In this document: piece after piece, positions 1 to 8,358 of the stretch
Layout of the letters: each line of letters begins with the position of its first letter
Position numbering within the stretch: position 1 is the first letter of the stretch
Program-made: the position numbers and the translations under genes
The notes under the pieces: model-generated
Told to the model about the DNA's origin: nothing
Seen by the model: the letters and a program-made list of their open reading frames with translations, nothing else
The model's database searches: none
NCBI GenBank assembly: GCA_034110465.1
Contig: JAWUZD010000015.1
Location: forward strand, 1-64,000
Source: Aurantibacter sp034110465
GTDB lineage: Bacteria > Bacteroidota > Bacteroidia > Flavobacteriales > Flavobacteriaceae
DNA: 64,000 bases
Reading direction: 5' to 3'

Positions 1-1394
1 CAGGCACTATTTATAATTTTGATTTAACAGTAAATACAGCAACAATTTTAGCAGCACAAGGCGGAACGAACTATACGGTAACGTATCACGAAACGCAAGT
101 GGCTGCAGCTGCAGGAACACCAATGATAGGAACGCCAAGTAACTATCCAAATAACTTAAATCCACAAGAAATATTTGTAGCAATAACTAATACTACAACA
201 GGTTGTCTTAGTACGTTAGGTTTCTTTATAGAAGTTAATGAAGCAGCAGTAGCAAATGCTTATGCAAACGCTTACGAAGTTTGTGATGATAATATGGAGT
301 TTGATAACAATACTAGTAACGACAGTATGACGTTTGACTTAAGTACGCAAGATGCCGAAGTATTAGGCGGACAAGATCCATTAAATTACAGCGTAAGTTA
401 CTACTTAACACAAGCAGAAGCAGAAGCAGGAGATCCAGCAACCGCATTAACAAGTCCGTTTACCAACACAGTAAACCCACAAGTTATTTATGTAAGAGTA
501 GATAATGATACACCAACAACGGATACAATACCTGTGGATAGTTCATTATGTTATGAAACAACAGCATTAACGTTACAAGTCAATCCATTACCTTCATTTG
601 ATTTAGATGATAGTTATATGATTTGTGCAAACACGAATGGTTCAGAAGTTGTATCAAGTCCAGCAATAACAACAGGATTAAGTGCAACATATTATACTTT
701 TGTGTGGATGGGACCAGATGGTAATATTATACCAAGTGAAACAGGACCAAGTATCATACCAACCGAAGGCGGAAATTACACAGTAGAAGTAACAGATGTA
801 TCAACAAGTACATTAACAATGTGTAGTTCATCAGATACAACATTGGTAGAAGTAAGTCAACCACCATTAATTGAAGCAACAGTAACTACAGCTGCATTTG
901 CAGATACACATAATATAGAAGTAACCACAGCCCCAAATGGAGTTGTATCTATCTTTGATGTATCGGTATATGAGTTTAGTTTAGATGGTGGCGCTTTTGT
1001 AAGTAACACACCAGACGATAATATGTATACGTTTACAGATGTAGGCGCAGGCGAACATGTTATCACAGTAAGAGATAAAAATGGTTGTGGAGAAGCAATT
1101 ACAACAGTAATGATAATGGATTACCCATTATACTTTACACCAAATGGCGATGGTTATAACGATACGTGGAACATTTACGGTATCCAAGACCAACCAGATG
1201 CAACGATTTATATCTTCGATAGAATGGGGAAACTATTAAAACAAATCAGTCCAACAGGTCAAGGATGGGATGGAACTTACAATGGCGAGATAATGCCAAC
1301 AAGTGACTATTGGTTTACCATAGAATATAGAGAACCAAACTCGGGATCTAATGCTAAGAAACAATTTCAAGCGCATTTTGCTTTAAAACGATAA
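1..1394 (+). CDS. T9SS type B cargo protein, C-terminal part (5' end outside window)
   Basis: The reading frame is already open at base 3 and runs to a stop at 1392-1394, so this is the 3' end of a larger gene. The visible ~464 residues are low-lysine, Thr/Asn/Val-rich adhesin-like repeats in which segments such as VRVDND and SLCYETTALTLQV recur. The last ~90 residues form a gliding-motility-associated C-terminal domain: YFTPNGDGYNDTW, then YIFDRMGKLL, GWDGTYNG and a basic end, HFALKR. That domain is the type B sorting signal of the type IX secretion system, so the protein is inferred to be exported and held on or released from the cell surface. Type B cargo normally depends on a nearby PorP/SprF-family protein, and one lies at 2877-3890. 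The ligand or substrate cannot be told. An in-frame GTG at 99 is not the real start. Confidence 0.9.
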   Translation, partial: GTIYNFDLTVNTATILAAQGGTNYTVTYHETQVAAAAGTPMIGTPSNYPNNLNPQEIFVAITNTTTGCLSTLGFFIEVNEAAVANAYANAYEVCDDNMEFDNNTSNDSMTFDLSTQDAEVLGGQDPLNYSVSYYLTQAEAEAGDPATALTSPFTNTVNPQVIYVRVDNDTPTTDTIPVDSSLCYETTALTLQVNPLPSFDLDDSYMICANTNGSEVVSSPAITTGLSATYYTFVWMGPDGNIIPSETGPSIIPTEGGNYTVEVTDVSTSTLTMCSSSDTTLVEVSQPPLIEATVTTAAFADTHNIEVTTAPNGVVSIFDVSVYEFSLDGGAFVSNTPDDNMYTFTDVGAGEHVITVRDKNGCGEAITTVMIMDYPLYFTPNGDGYNDTWNIYGIQDQPDATIYIFDRMGKLLKQISPTGQGWDGTYNGEIMPTSDYWFTIEYREPNSGSNAKKQFQAHFALKR

Positions 1395-1411
1395 TCAGTA
1401 TTAAAAACTTA

Positions 1412-1456
1412 AAAAAAAACGCCTAATTCATAGATTTGAATTGGGCGTTTTTTATC
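1412..1456 (+). terminator. rho-independent terminator after the T9SS cargo gene
   Basis: The arms AACGCCTAATTCA and TGAATTGGGCGTT, with one G-U pair and a 6-nt loop, are followed by a T tract. The hairpin starts 18 nt after the cargo stop codon. Confidence 0.85.
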
Positions 1457-1480
1457 TTTAAAATCTAAATTAATTGCATA

Positions 1481-1516
1481 AAAAAGCCAGAACATAACAT
1501 ATTCTGGCTTTTTATA
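1481..1516 (-). terminator. terminator after the dodecin gene
   Basis: A perfect 12-bp stem (AAAAAGCCAGAA / TTCTGGCTTTTT) with a 9-nt loop lies 20 nt beyond the minus-strand dodecin stop. A- and T-runs on both sides mean it could act in both directions. Confidence 0.8.
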
Positions 1517-1533
1517 TTATTTAGTAGTAAGAA

Positions 1534-1734
1534 TTATTTTACTTCAAAAGTTAATTTTAAACTTACTCTAAATTCAGTTACCTCATCATCTTTTACTACA
1601 GCACTTTGGTCTTGTACATAAACAGATTTGATGTTTTTTACACTTTTAGAGGCTTGAGCAACTGCTTTTTTAGTTGCATCTTCCCAACTTTTATCTGAAC
1701 TAGATAATACTTCTATTACTTTTAATACTGCCAT
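1534..1734 (-). CDS. dodecin family flavin-binding protein
   Basis: The 66 residues begin MAVLKVIEVLSSSDKSWEDA, then KKAVAQASKSVKNIKSVYV, and end in a beta-strand, SLKLTFEVK. Length and pattern match dodecins, which form hollow dodecamers that bind riboflavin, FMN or related molecules in the cytosol and act as flavin buffers. The family's beta-alpha-beta-beta fold fits. Trp17 (in SWEDA) is at about the position of the flavin-stacking tryptophan of known dodecins; this is inferred from position, not from an alignment. The gene lies downstream of the Nfu gene on the same strand with a 47-nt gap and may be cotranscribed with it. A strong terminator follows. Confidence 0.9.
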   Translation of the reverse strand: MAVLKVIEVLSSSDKSWEDATKKAVAQASKSVKNIKSVYVQDQSAVVKDDEVTEFRVSLKLTFEVK

Positions 1735-1781
1735 TTTAATAAATTTATTTAATGTTAAGTTATGAAGTTAATAAAAATATT

Positions 1782-2684
1782 TTAACCATTTATAGCTTCA
1801 ACACTATTAATTTTACCTTTCATCATTTCTTTTAACATATTTTCTATACCGCTTTTAAGTGTATATGTAGAAGATGGGCAACCACTGCAAGCGCCTTGTA
1901 AAATAACTTTTACCACTTTGGTTTCAGGATTATAAGATTCAAATTGAATATTTCCACCATCACTAGCAACAGCTGGCTTTACGTACTCTTCAAGTATGTT
2001 TATAATTTCTTTAGATGTATCGTCGTAAGATTCATATTTAACGTCTAAGACTTCCGCTGTTTTTTCTTTTGCAACTTTGGCTTCAGGATTAACAATCTCT
2101 TTCCCTGTTTCTATATATGTTCTAATAAATTCTCTTAATTCAAAAGTGATGTCATCCCATTCTGCAACGTCAAATTTTGTAATCGATATAAAGTTTTCAT
2201 CTATAAAAACAGATTTAACAAAAGGGAAGTTAAATAGTTGCGTTGCTAATTCCGATGATTTAGCAGTGTCTATAGATGTAAATTCAAAAGTAGAAGTAAC
2301 TAGTTTTTTATTAGCCACAAATTTTAAAACAGAAGGGTTAGGCGTGCTTTCTGCATAAACTGTAACTGCTATTTTTTTGTTTTTCACATTTTCATTAACT
2401 ACAAGTTTTCCTTCGTTAAGGTAATTTGTAATTTGTTCTGCAACTTCATCTTGAACTTGATTCCATCCTATAATGTTATATCTTTCAATTGCGACAAAAT
2501 TACTTGATATATACACTTTCTTAACAAAAGGCAGGTAAAATAATTCCTGTGCTAATGGAGATTCTTTTGCTTCATCTATATTATTATACTCAAAACTCTG
2601 ATGTTTTGTTATAAATTTATTGGTTTCAAACTTTAAAATAGTATCGTTTGAAGTAGGTATTATACTAACTGTAAATGCAGACAT
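1782..2684 (-). CDS. NifU/Nfu family Fe-S cluster carrier with duplicated N domain
   Basis: This 300-residue protein probably carries Fe-S clusters to cytosolic apo-enzymes. It has three parts. Two tandem Nfu-N type domains (about 5-95 and 107-200) share the pattern TPNPSVLKF / SNDTILKFE and then FxFPFVKxVFIxxNFIxI. A C-terminal NifU domain (about 222-298) contains GACSGCPSSTYTL, whose Cys266 and Cys269 form the CxxC cluster-binding pair. Canonical Nfu proteins have one N domain, and the second copy here is an extra. A linker rich in Lys and Glu joins the parts. A minus-strand -7 element (TATTTTTG) ends 17 nt upstream of the ATG. It is not a NifU scaffold of the IscU type, because the three-cysteine IscU domain is absent. 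Confidence 0.9.
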   Translation of the reverse strand: MSAFTVSIIPTSNDTILKFETNKFITKHQSFEYNNIDEAKESPLAQELFYLPFVKKVYISSNFVAIERYNIIGWNQVQDEVAEQITNYLNEGKLVVNENVKNKKIAVTVYAESTPNPSVLKFVANKKLVTSTFEFTSIDTAKSSELATQLFNFPFVKSVFIDENFISITKFDVAEWDDITFELREFIRTYIETGKEIVNPEAKVAKEKTAEVLDVKYESYDDTSKEIINILEEYVKPAVASDGGNIQFESYNPETKVVKVILQGACSGCPSSTYTLKSGIENMLKEMMKGKINSVEAING

Positions 2685-2700
2685 TCGCTTTTTTTTTATG

Positions 2701-2708
2701 CAAAAATA
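2701..2708 (-). promoter_or_regulatory. putative -7 element for the Nfu gene
   Basis: Read on the minus strand this is TATTTTTG, matching the Bacteroidetes TAnnTTTG element. No clear -33 TTG is present at the usual distance, so only the -7 half is supported. Confidence 0.4.
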
Positions 2709-2806
2709 ATAAAACTTAACCCTAAAATTCTTTTTATTTAACAGAGAATAGTTATTTTTAGCTAAAATCTATAAGGAAACCATTATAATTAATAAAACTA
2801 AATTTA

Positions 2807-2814
2807 TATATTTG
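2807..2814 (+). promoter_or_regulatory. putative -7 element for the porP/sprF-like gene
   Basis: TATATTTG matches TAnnTTTG exactly and lies 62 nt upstream of the start codon at 2877. No convincing -33 TTG is visible. Confidence 0.4.
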
Positions 2815-2876
2815 GCTATTATTATAAGTTTATTAAGTGAAGCATACTCAAATCTGTTTCATCTAAATTTGAAACT

Positions 2877-3890
2877 ATGAAATTTAACAAAGTATTATTT
2901 TTAGCGTTTGCTACATTATTTTTTTCAAACGTATCTATTTCGCAAGAAGGTATGCCTATATATTCAGATTACTTAACAGATAACCTGTATTTGATTCATC
3001 CTTCTATGGCAGGTGCTGCTAATTGCGCTAAAATTAGATTAACGGGAAGACAGCAATGGTTTGGAGATGAAGACGCACCAGCTTTGTTAAGTGTTAGTGC
3101 TAATGGACGTATTGGCGAATCTCAATCTGGTATTGGAGGAATTGCTTACTCAGATAAGAATGGTTTTCACTCACAAACTGGAGCTTATTTAACCTATGCG
3201 CATCATTTACTTTTTTCTAGAAGTGAAGTAGATTTAAATCAACTATCTTTTGGATTAAGTGTTGGAGCAATTCAATATAAGTTAGATGAAACTAAGTTTT
3301 TACAAGATGGATACGATCCAATTATTGCAGGTGTAGAGCAATCTGCAACTAATTTTAATGTGGATTTAGGTTTTTCTTACAGTTTATATAATTTTTCTGC
3401 TCACGCAACAGTTAAGAATTTATTAAAAAACGATGGTATTAACTTTAACGAACAAGGATTAAGTTATGATAACTTAAGAACTTACATCTTTTCTATGGGA
3501 AATACATTTTCTGTTGGAAACGATTTACTAGTAGAGCCATCTTTTATGATTTTTCATAGAGATGCAACTAAAGAAACTACGTTCGATATAAATGCTAAAG
3601 TATATAAGCCAATGGATTTTGGTAAACTTTGGGGAGGATTATCTTATAGAAGAAGTTTAGATGGTGCAGAATATATTGGTCCAGGAAGTACTGCGGTAGA
3701 ATCTCAGAAATTACAATATATTACGCCAATTTTAGGAATGGATTATAAAGAATTTGTTTTTGCATATACCTACAGTTATCAAATGAATGATGTTGTATTT
3801 AACAAAGGTGGTTTTCATCAATTTACTTTAGGTTATAACTTTAACTGTAGAAGAGAAAAATACAAGTGTAATTGTCCTGCAATTAACTAA
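2877..3890 (+). CDS. PorP/SprF family outer-membrane protein (T9SS)
   Basis: The 337 residues start with a signal peptide (MKFNKVLFLAFATLFFSN, cleavage near residue 22, SISQE). HPSMAG (41-46, the family's NPAxAG-type motif) and RQQWFG (58-63) follow. The rest is a run of alternating beta-strands, as in a 14-strand outer-membrane barrel. The last residues, NCRREKYKCNCPAIN, are Cys-rich and conserved in type B partners. PorP/SprF proteins act with the type IX secretion system and anchor or help export type B cargo such as SprB. The likely partner is the cargo gene ending at 1394. Unusually, two minus-strand genes lie between them. This is probably a paralogue, not the core PorP. Confidence 0.88.
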   Translation: MKFNKVLFLAFATLFFSNVSISQEGMPIYSDYLTDNLYLIHPSMAGAANCAKIRLTGRQQWFGDEDAPALLSVSANGRIGESQSGIGGIAYSDKNGFHSQTGAYLTYAHHLLFSRSEVDLNQLSFGLSVGAIQYKLDETKFLQDGYDPIIAGVEQSATNFNVDLGFSYSLYNFSAHATVKNLLKNDGINFNEQGLSYDNLRTYIFSMGNTFSVGNDLLVEPSFMIFHRDATKETTFDINAKVYKPMDFGKLWGGLSYRRSLDGAEYIGPGSTAVESQKLQYITPILGMDYKEFVFAYTYSYQMNDVVFNKGGFHQFTLGYNFNCRREKYKCNCPAIN

Positions 3891-3913
3891 TTCAATATAA
3901 AATAATACATTTT

Positions 3914-3943
3914 AAAGCTTCGCTATACGGCGAAGCTTTTTTG
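3914..3943 (+). terminator. terminator after the porP/sprF-like gene
   Basis: Perfect 10-bp stem AAAGCTTCGC / GCGAAGCTTT with a 6-nt loop and a T run, 24 nt after the stop codon. Confidence 0.85.
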
Positions 3944-4100
3944 TTTTAAAATCTAATTGAGTTATTGGCTTCTTTAAACAAGGGAAACCTGTGTTTGGCT
4001 GAGTGAATGTGTTTTTTTTAGTTTTTAAATCGAGTTTTATATGTTTTGTCATTTTATTTAATGATTTAAAGTCAGTATGTTTATAGTATAAAATTTAATA

Positions 4101-6245
4101 ATGAAATCATTTTATCAGTTTGTTTTTCTTTTTATAATAGGATTGTCTTCTGCGATATCTCAAGAATTTAAATCTTCAGAAAGTAATGCTATCTATTTTA
4201 CATTAAAAGGTGAAATAAAAGAAGCAGATACAAATAATCCTATAGCTAAAGCTAGCGTAAATGTTAATGGTGGTTTTTATACCACTTCTAATAAATTTGG
4301 GCAATTTTCGGTTAAAGTGAAGTTAGGTGATGAGTTAATAATTACACATCAAGATTTTAATACAATTAATTATTTTGTTGAAACTAAAGACGATTTATTA
4401 ATTAAGGTAGAACCATCATTTGAGACTATTCAATTAGAAAAAGCACAAGAAAAGCCTTTTGTTAAGTTAATAGATTCGGCAAGATATTACCAAACACTTT
4501 CAGCTGAAAAAAGTATTCAATTTATTTCAGAAAGTATAAAAAATAGTACATCTGTAAAAGATAACGCTACAGCTTTCGAGATTCTTGCAGAAACTTATAT
4601 GTATTGGAAACAATATGATTTGGCTATTACTAATTACCGAATTAGTTTAAATAATAATAAGTCGAATTCAATTAAGCTAAAATTAGCTGAAGCGTATTTT
4701 TTAAACAACAATCTTGTTAAAAGTTTAGATGTTTACAATGAGGTTGATTTTACAGAATTATCTAATTGGGATTTAATTTCTAAAAATGAAGGTATAGCAG
4801 ACGTCTACTTTGAGTCCGATAAAATTAAAGAAGCTCTAAATTTATACAAGAAGGCTTTGGCTAAAGCAAATGAGGCTAAAATTAAAGTAAAACAAATAGA
4901 TTTAAATTCTAAAATTGCAGAAGTTTATAAAAAAATGCAAGCCTATTCTGAAGCCGAAAACTATTATAATAAAGCTTTAAATCTTGCAGGAAAAGAAAGT
5001 AAAAAAAGATTAATTGAAGAAAAGGTAAAAGTTGCAGATTTTAAAAATGAAATTAATAATTACGATGATGAAATTGAAGCTAGAAAATCTATAATTGAAG
5101 ATGTTATAATTGAATCTCCAAAAATGTCTTTTTCAAATGAAAGTGCTTTAACGCTTCAAAAGCAAAATTATAAAATTGGTAATGCATTTTACCTTAAAAA
5201 AGAATATAACCAAGCGGTTCCTTATTTAGAAAAGAGTATAAAAATAGCATCAGACAATGAAGATTTAATAGTTAAAAAAGATGCTACTAAAAAACTGAGT
5301 GAAGTTTATAGTGCATCAAAAAAATACGATAAAGCCTTAGAGACCTATAAGAATTATACAAATTTAGTTGAAGCGCTTTATATTAAAAAAGAACAAGAAA
5401 TATCTCAAGCAATTAGATTTTCTAAACGTTTGGCAGAAAAACAGAGTAGAATTACATCTCTTGAAACAGATAGGCAATTAGCGTTAAGTCAGGTAGAATT
5501 AATATCTGAAAAAACCAAGCGTCAACAATTAGTAATTTACTCTTTAATTGGCGGCTTGTTTTTAGTCTTACTGTTAGCTTATTTAATGTTTAAATTTATA
5601 AAACAACAACGCTTAGCAAATAATTTATTAGCATTAAAGTCGTTAAGAAGTCAAATGAATCCGCATTTTATATTTAATGCATTAAACTCAGTTAATAGTT
5701 TTATAGCAGTAAATGATGAGCGAACAGCAAATAAATACTTGTCGGATTTTTCCAAGTTGATGCGATCGGTTTTAGAAAATAGCGAAGAAGATTTTATTCC
5801 ATTAGAAAACGAAATAGATTTAATTAGACGCTACACAAAATTAGAACATTTTAGATTTCAAGATAAGTTTGATTATACAATTGAGATCGATGAAAACATT
5901 ACTATTTCAGATTATAAAATTCCACCAATGCTGTTGCAACCATATATAGAGAATTCGGTTTGGCACGGCTTACGTTATAAAGAAGATAAAGGTGTCCTAG
6001 ATATTAATATTAGATTGTTAACACCTAATTCTATAAAAATATCTATTACAGATGATGGTATTGGTAGAGAACAATCTAAGGCTTTAAAAACTAATAATCA
6101 GAAAAAGCATAATAGTAAAGGTTTGGGAAATATTGCAAAACGTGTAGAGATTTTAAATCGTATGTATAAAGATCGTATTTCTGTAAATGTTTTAGATAAC
6201 CTAAAAGAAATAGGAACACAAGTAGATGTAATTATTAAAAAATAA
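4101..6245 (+). CDS. TPR-containing LytS-type sensor histidine kinase
   Basis: This 714-residue membrane sensor presumably phosphorylates the response regulator encoded 4 nt downstream. In order it has a signal peptide (1-21), a carboxypeptidase-regulatory-like beta-sandwich (about 33-105: GEIKEADTNNPIAKASVNV), a periplasmic array of about five or six TPRs (about 150-415), and a coiled coil (about 420-465). A single membrane segment follows (about 467-490). The cytoplasmic His-kinase domain has SQMNPHFIFNALNS with the likely phospho-acceptor His512, the N-box QPYIENSVWHGL (603-614) and DDGIGREQS (641-649). The architecture is typical of flavobacterial LytS-like kinases. The periplasmic signal is unknown; the beta-sandwich at the N-terminus of a kinase is the unusual element. 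Confidence 0.92.
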   Translation: MKSFYQFVFLFIIGLSSAISQEFKSSESNAIYFTLKGEIKEADTNNPIAKASVNVNGGFYTTSNKFGQFSVKVKLGDELIITHQDFNTINYFVETKDDLLIKVEPSFETIQLEKAQEKPFVKLIDSARYYQTLSAEKSIQFISESIKNSTSVKDNATAFEILAETYMYWKQYDLAITNYRISLNNNKSNSIKLKLAEAYFLNNNLVKSLDVYNEVDFTELSNWDLISKNEGIADVYFESDKIKEALNLYKKALAKANEAKIKVKQIDLNSKIAEVYKKMQAYSEAENYYNKALNLAGKESKKRLIEEKVKVADFKNEINNYDDEIEARKSIIEDVIIESPKMSFSNESALTLQKQNYKIGNAFYLKKEYNQAVPYLEKSIKIASDNEDLIVKKDATKKLSEVYSASKKYDKALETYKNYTNLVEALYIKKEQEISQAIRFSKRLAEKQSRITSLETDRQLALSQVELISEKTKRQQLVIYSLIGGLFLVLLLAYLMFKFIKQQRLANNLLALKSLRSQMNPHFIFNALNSVNSFIAVNDERTANKYLSDFSKLMRSVLENSEEDFIPLENEIDLIRRYTKLEHFRFQDKFDYTIEIDENITISDYKIPPMLLQPYIENSVWHGLRYKEDKGVLDINIRLLTPNSIKISITDDGIGREQSKALKTNNQKKHNSKGLGNIAKRVEILNRMYKDRISVNVLDNLKEIGTQVDVIIKK

Positions 6246-6249
6246 GCTT

Positions 6250-6984
6250 ATGAAATTAAACGCCATTTTAGTAGAAGACGAAAAAATAAGTCGTGATATT
6301 TTAAGTAATTATTTAGCTAAATATTGTCTAAATATTAATTTAATTGGACAAGCAGAAAACATACAGCAAGGTTTGGAGTTGATCCAGACTAATAATTTAG
6401 ATATTGTTTTTTTAGATGTAGAAATGCCTTACGGAAATGCGTTTGACTTATTAGATAAAGTTGAAAACAAAACTTTTGAAACCATTTTTGTAACCGCATA
6501 TAATAATTATGCAATAGATGCTTTAAATGCACACGCATCTTATTATTTAATGAAACCCATAGAAATCGATGAGCTTATAAAAGCAGTAGATTATGTTACC
6601 GATATAAAAACAAAAGAGAACGCATTACAGGAACAAATATTAGTGCCAAAAATTAATACAGTTCAAGGCAAAATAACCATTCCTTTACAAGATGGATTTG
6701 AAGTTATAGAAACCAAAGACATTATGTTTTGTAAAGCAGACGATAATTATACAGAAATCTATTTAAATACTAATAAAAAGAAATTAGTAAGTAAAACCCT
6801 AAAGTATTTTGACGAAGCTTTAAGCTCATCTGGATTTGCAAGAATCCATAAAAGCTATCTGGTAAATGTAAACGAAATAACGAAGTACGTAAAAGGAAAA
6901 GGCGGAAGCGTGGTTTTGTCTAATGGAAAAGAACTAAGTGTTTCAGCATCAAGAAAAGCGGAGTTGTTAGCTTATTTCAAGTAA
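6250..6984 (+). CDS. LytTR-family response regulator
   Basis: The 244-residue protein has an N-terminal receiver domain with acidic pocket VEDE (8-11), phospho-acceptor Asp56 in FLDVEMP, Thr in FVTAYNN and Lys in YYLMKP. A C-terminal LytTR DNA-binding domain (about 145-240) contains FCKADDNYTEIYL, FARIHKSYLVNVNEI and LPVS-like LSVSASRK. LytTR regulators bind short direct repeats in promoters and activate transcription. Only 4 nt separate it from the kinase gene, so the two form a two-component system. Targets are not evident, and I saw no obvious repeated LytTR site next to neighbouring genes. Confidence 0.92.
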   Translation: MKLNAILVEDEKISRDILSNYLAKYCLNINLIGQAENIQQGLELIQTNNLDIVFLDVEMPYGNAFDLLDKVENKTFETIFVTAYNNYAIDALNAHASYYLMKPIEIDELIKAVDYVTDIKTKENALQEQILVPKINTVQGKITIPLQDGFEVIETKDIMFCKADDNYTEIYLNTNKKKLVSKTLKYFDEALSSSGFARIHKSYLVNVNEITKYVKGKGGSVVLSNGKELSVSASRKAELLAYFK

Positions 6985-7140
6985 AATTCCTGCGTTAGGT
7001 AGGAATCTCATAATAAGTAATGTGAAATAAAATAATTAGCACTAAACAAAACAACTTCAGGCGAAGCAAGAAGAAGTAGATTTGAGTAGAAAAGCTAAAA
7101 AGCAATACAATTAATAAGATTTCCAATTTCACGGAAATGA
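6985..7140. repeat. intergenic stretch with two small palindromes (REP-like relic)
   Basis: The 172-nt gap after the response regulator holds ATTCCT...AGGAAT (6986-7006) directly at the stop codon and ATTTCC...GGAAAT (7119-7138) near the next gene. They resemble the facing palindromic units (ATTCCTGC..GCAGGAAT followed by CTCAT/GACA) scattered between genes in flavobacterial genomes. No gene is visible here. Confidence 0.4.
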
Positions 7141-7156
7141 AAAATAAATAAATTTA

Positions 7157-7678
7157 ATGAAACCACTAATAAAAAAAGTAAACGGACATTCGCCAAAAAT
7201 TGAAGACGATTGTTACATCTCAGAAAACGCAACCATTTTAGGAAACGTAACAATAGGAAAACAATGTAGTATTTGGTTTAATGCAGTATTGCGCGGCGAT
7301 GTAAACTCAATTGTTTTGGGTAATAAAGTTAATATTCAAGATGGCGCTATTGTACATTGCACCTTTCAAAAATATGCAACCACTATCGGAAATAATGTAT
7401 CTGTTGGTCATAATGCAATTGTTCACGGATGTACAATTCACGATAATGTGTTAATTGGAATGGGAAGTATTGTAATGGATAATTGCGTGGTAGAAAGTAA
7501 TAGTATTATTGCAGCTGGCGCAGTGGTTACTCAAAACACGCGTGTAGAATCTGGAAGTATTTATGCTGGAGTTCCTGCGGTAAAAGTAAAAGACATTTCT
7601 GAAGAATTAATTAACGGAGAAATTAATAGAATAGCAGATAATTATTTGAAGTATTCTGGTTGGTATACGGAAGAGTAG
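7157..7678 (+). CDS. gamma-carbonic anhydrase family (left-handed beta-helix) protein
   Basis: The 173 residues are built of hexapeptide repeats (ENATILGNVTIG, NKVNIQDGAIVH, NNVSVGHNAIVHG, DNVLIGMGSIVM) that fold as a left-handed beta-helix trimer. His67 (IVHC), His85 and His90 (VGHNAIVH) match the three zinc ligands of gamma-class carbonic anhydrases. RGD at 46-48 matches the conserved Arg and Asp of the family. Many bacterial members (YrdA/PaaY/CaiE type) show little or no CO2 hydration, so carbonic anhydrase activity is plausible but not certain. No signal peptide is seen, so it is cytosolic. It is followed by an unrelated secreted protein and does not sit in a clear operon. Confidence 0.88.
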   Translation: MKPLIKKVNGHSPKIEDDCYISENATILGNVTIGKQCSIWFNAVLRGDVNSIVLGNKVNIQDGAIVHCTFQKYATTIGNNVSVGHNAIVHGCTIHDNVLIGMGSIVMDNCVVESNSIIAAGAVVTQNTRVESGSIYAGVPAVKVKDISEELINGEINRIADNYLKYSGWYTEE

Positions 7679-7729
7679 AGTACTACTTATAATTAAACCT
7701 GTAAATTATTAATTCAAGGAAGATTATTC

Positions 7730-8332
7730 ATGAAGACAATAATGATAACTATATTAATTGCATTATCCTTCTTCACTTCTTTTGGGCAAACTAAAAGTGA
7801 GTATCAGTTTGCAAAAAGAGTATTTAGTTCAAAGGAATATGTGAAGAGTAATTATAACAGATTTTCAGAGAAAATAGAATCGTTTGATTATGTATCTGAT
7901 TCATTTGTCGACACAAATTTAACATCTCATACATTTCGATATGGGCAAAAAACAATAATTGTAAGAAATTTAAATCAAGAATTTATGCAGTTATTTAAAA
8001 AAGGAATATTTAATCCAGACGTTATTTTTGGAAAAGAAACGTCTAAGATGTCTAAAGTTAAATTTGATAGTTTAACTGAAAGTCAACAAATAATTTATAA
8101 TCTTACTCGAAATGATAGTTTAACGATATCTGGTTTAGAGGAATTAAAAAAGTTAAATCCGAATTTTAAAACAAAACGTTTCAGCTTTTTGGTTTGGAGA
8201 ATTGGTTTTGCTAATCCAACAGAGTATTATATTGAGTTTTATAATGGCGAAGCAAAAAAGAAATCTGGTTTTAATGAGTTTATCGAGAATTCAACAATGA
8301 GTTTCTTTTATAGAGGAACAATATTGATTTAA
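7730..8332 (+). CDS. hypothetical secreted protein
   Basis: I do not recognise this 200-residue protein. It begins with a clear signal peptide, MKTIMITILIALSFFTSFGQ, ending in the FGQ cleavage pattern common in Flavobacteriaceae, so it is periplasmic or outer-membrane associated. The mature part is Lys-, Ser- and Phe-rich and has no cysteines, no T9SS sorting signal and no membrane segment. Recognisable stretches are FSFLVWRIGFANPTEYYIEF and a long alpha-helical middle. It lies alone between the carbonic-anhydrase-like gene and the convergent GHMP kinase gene, with only 26 nt to the latter. Confidence 0.7.
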   Translation: MKTIMITILIALSFFTSFGQTKSEYQFAKRVFSSKEYVKSNYNRFSEKIESFDYVSDSFVDTNLTSHTFRYGQKTIIVRNLNQEFMQLFKKGIFNPDVIFGKETSKMSKVKFDSLTESQQIIYNLTRNDSLTISGLEELKKLNPNFKTKRFSFLVWRIGFANPTEYYIEFYNGEAKKKSGFNEFIENSTMSFFYRGTILI

Positions 8333-8358
8333 AAACTACATCGTAGATCATATTTAGT

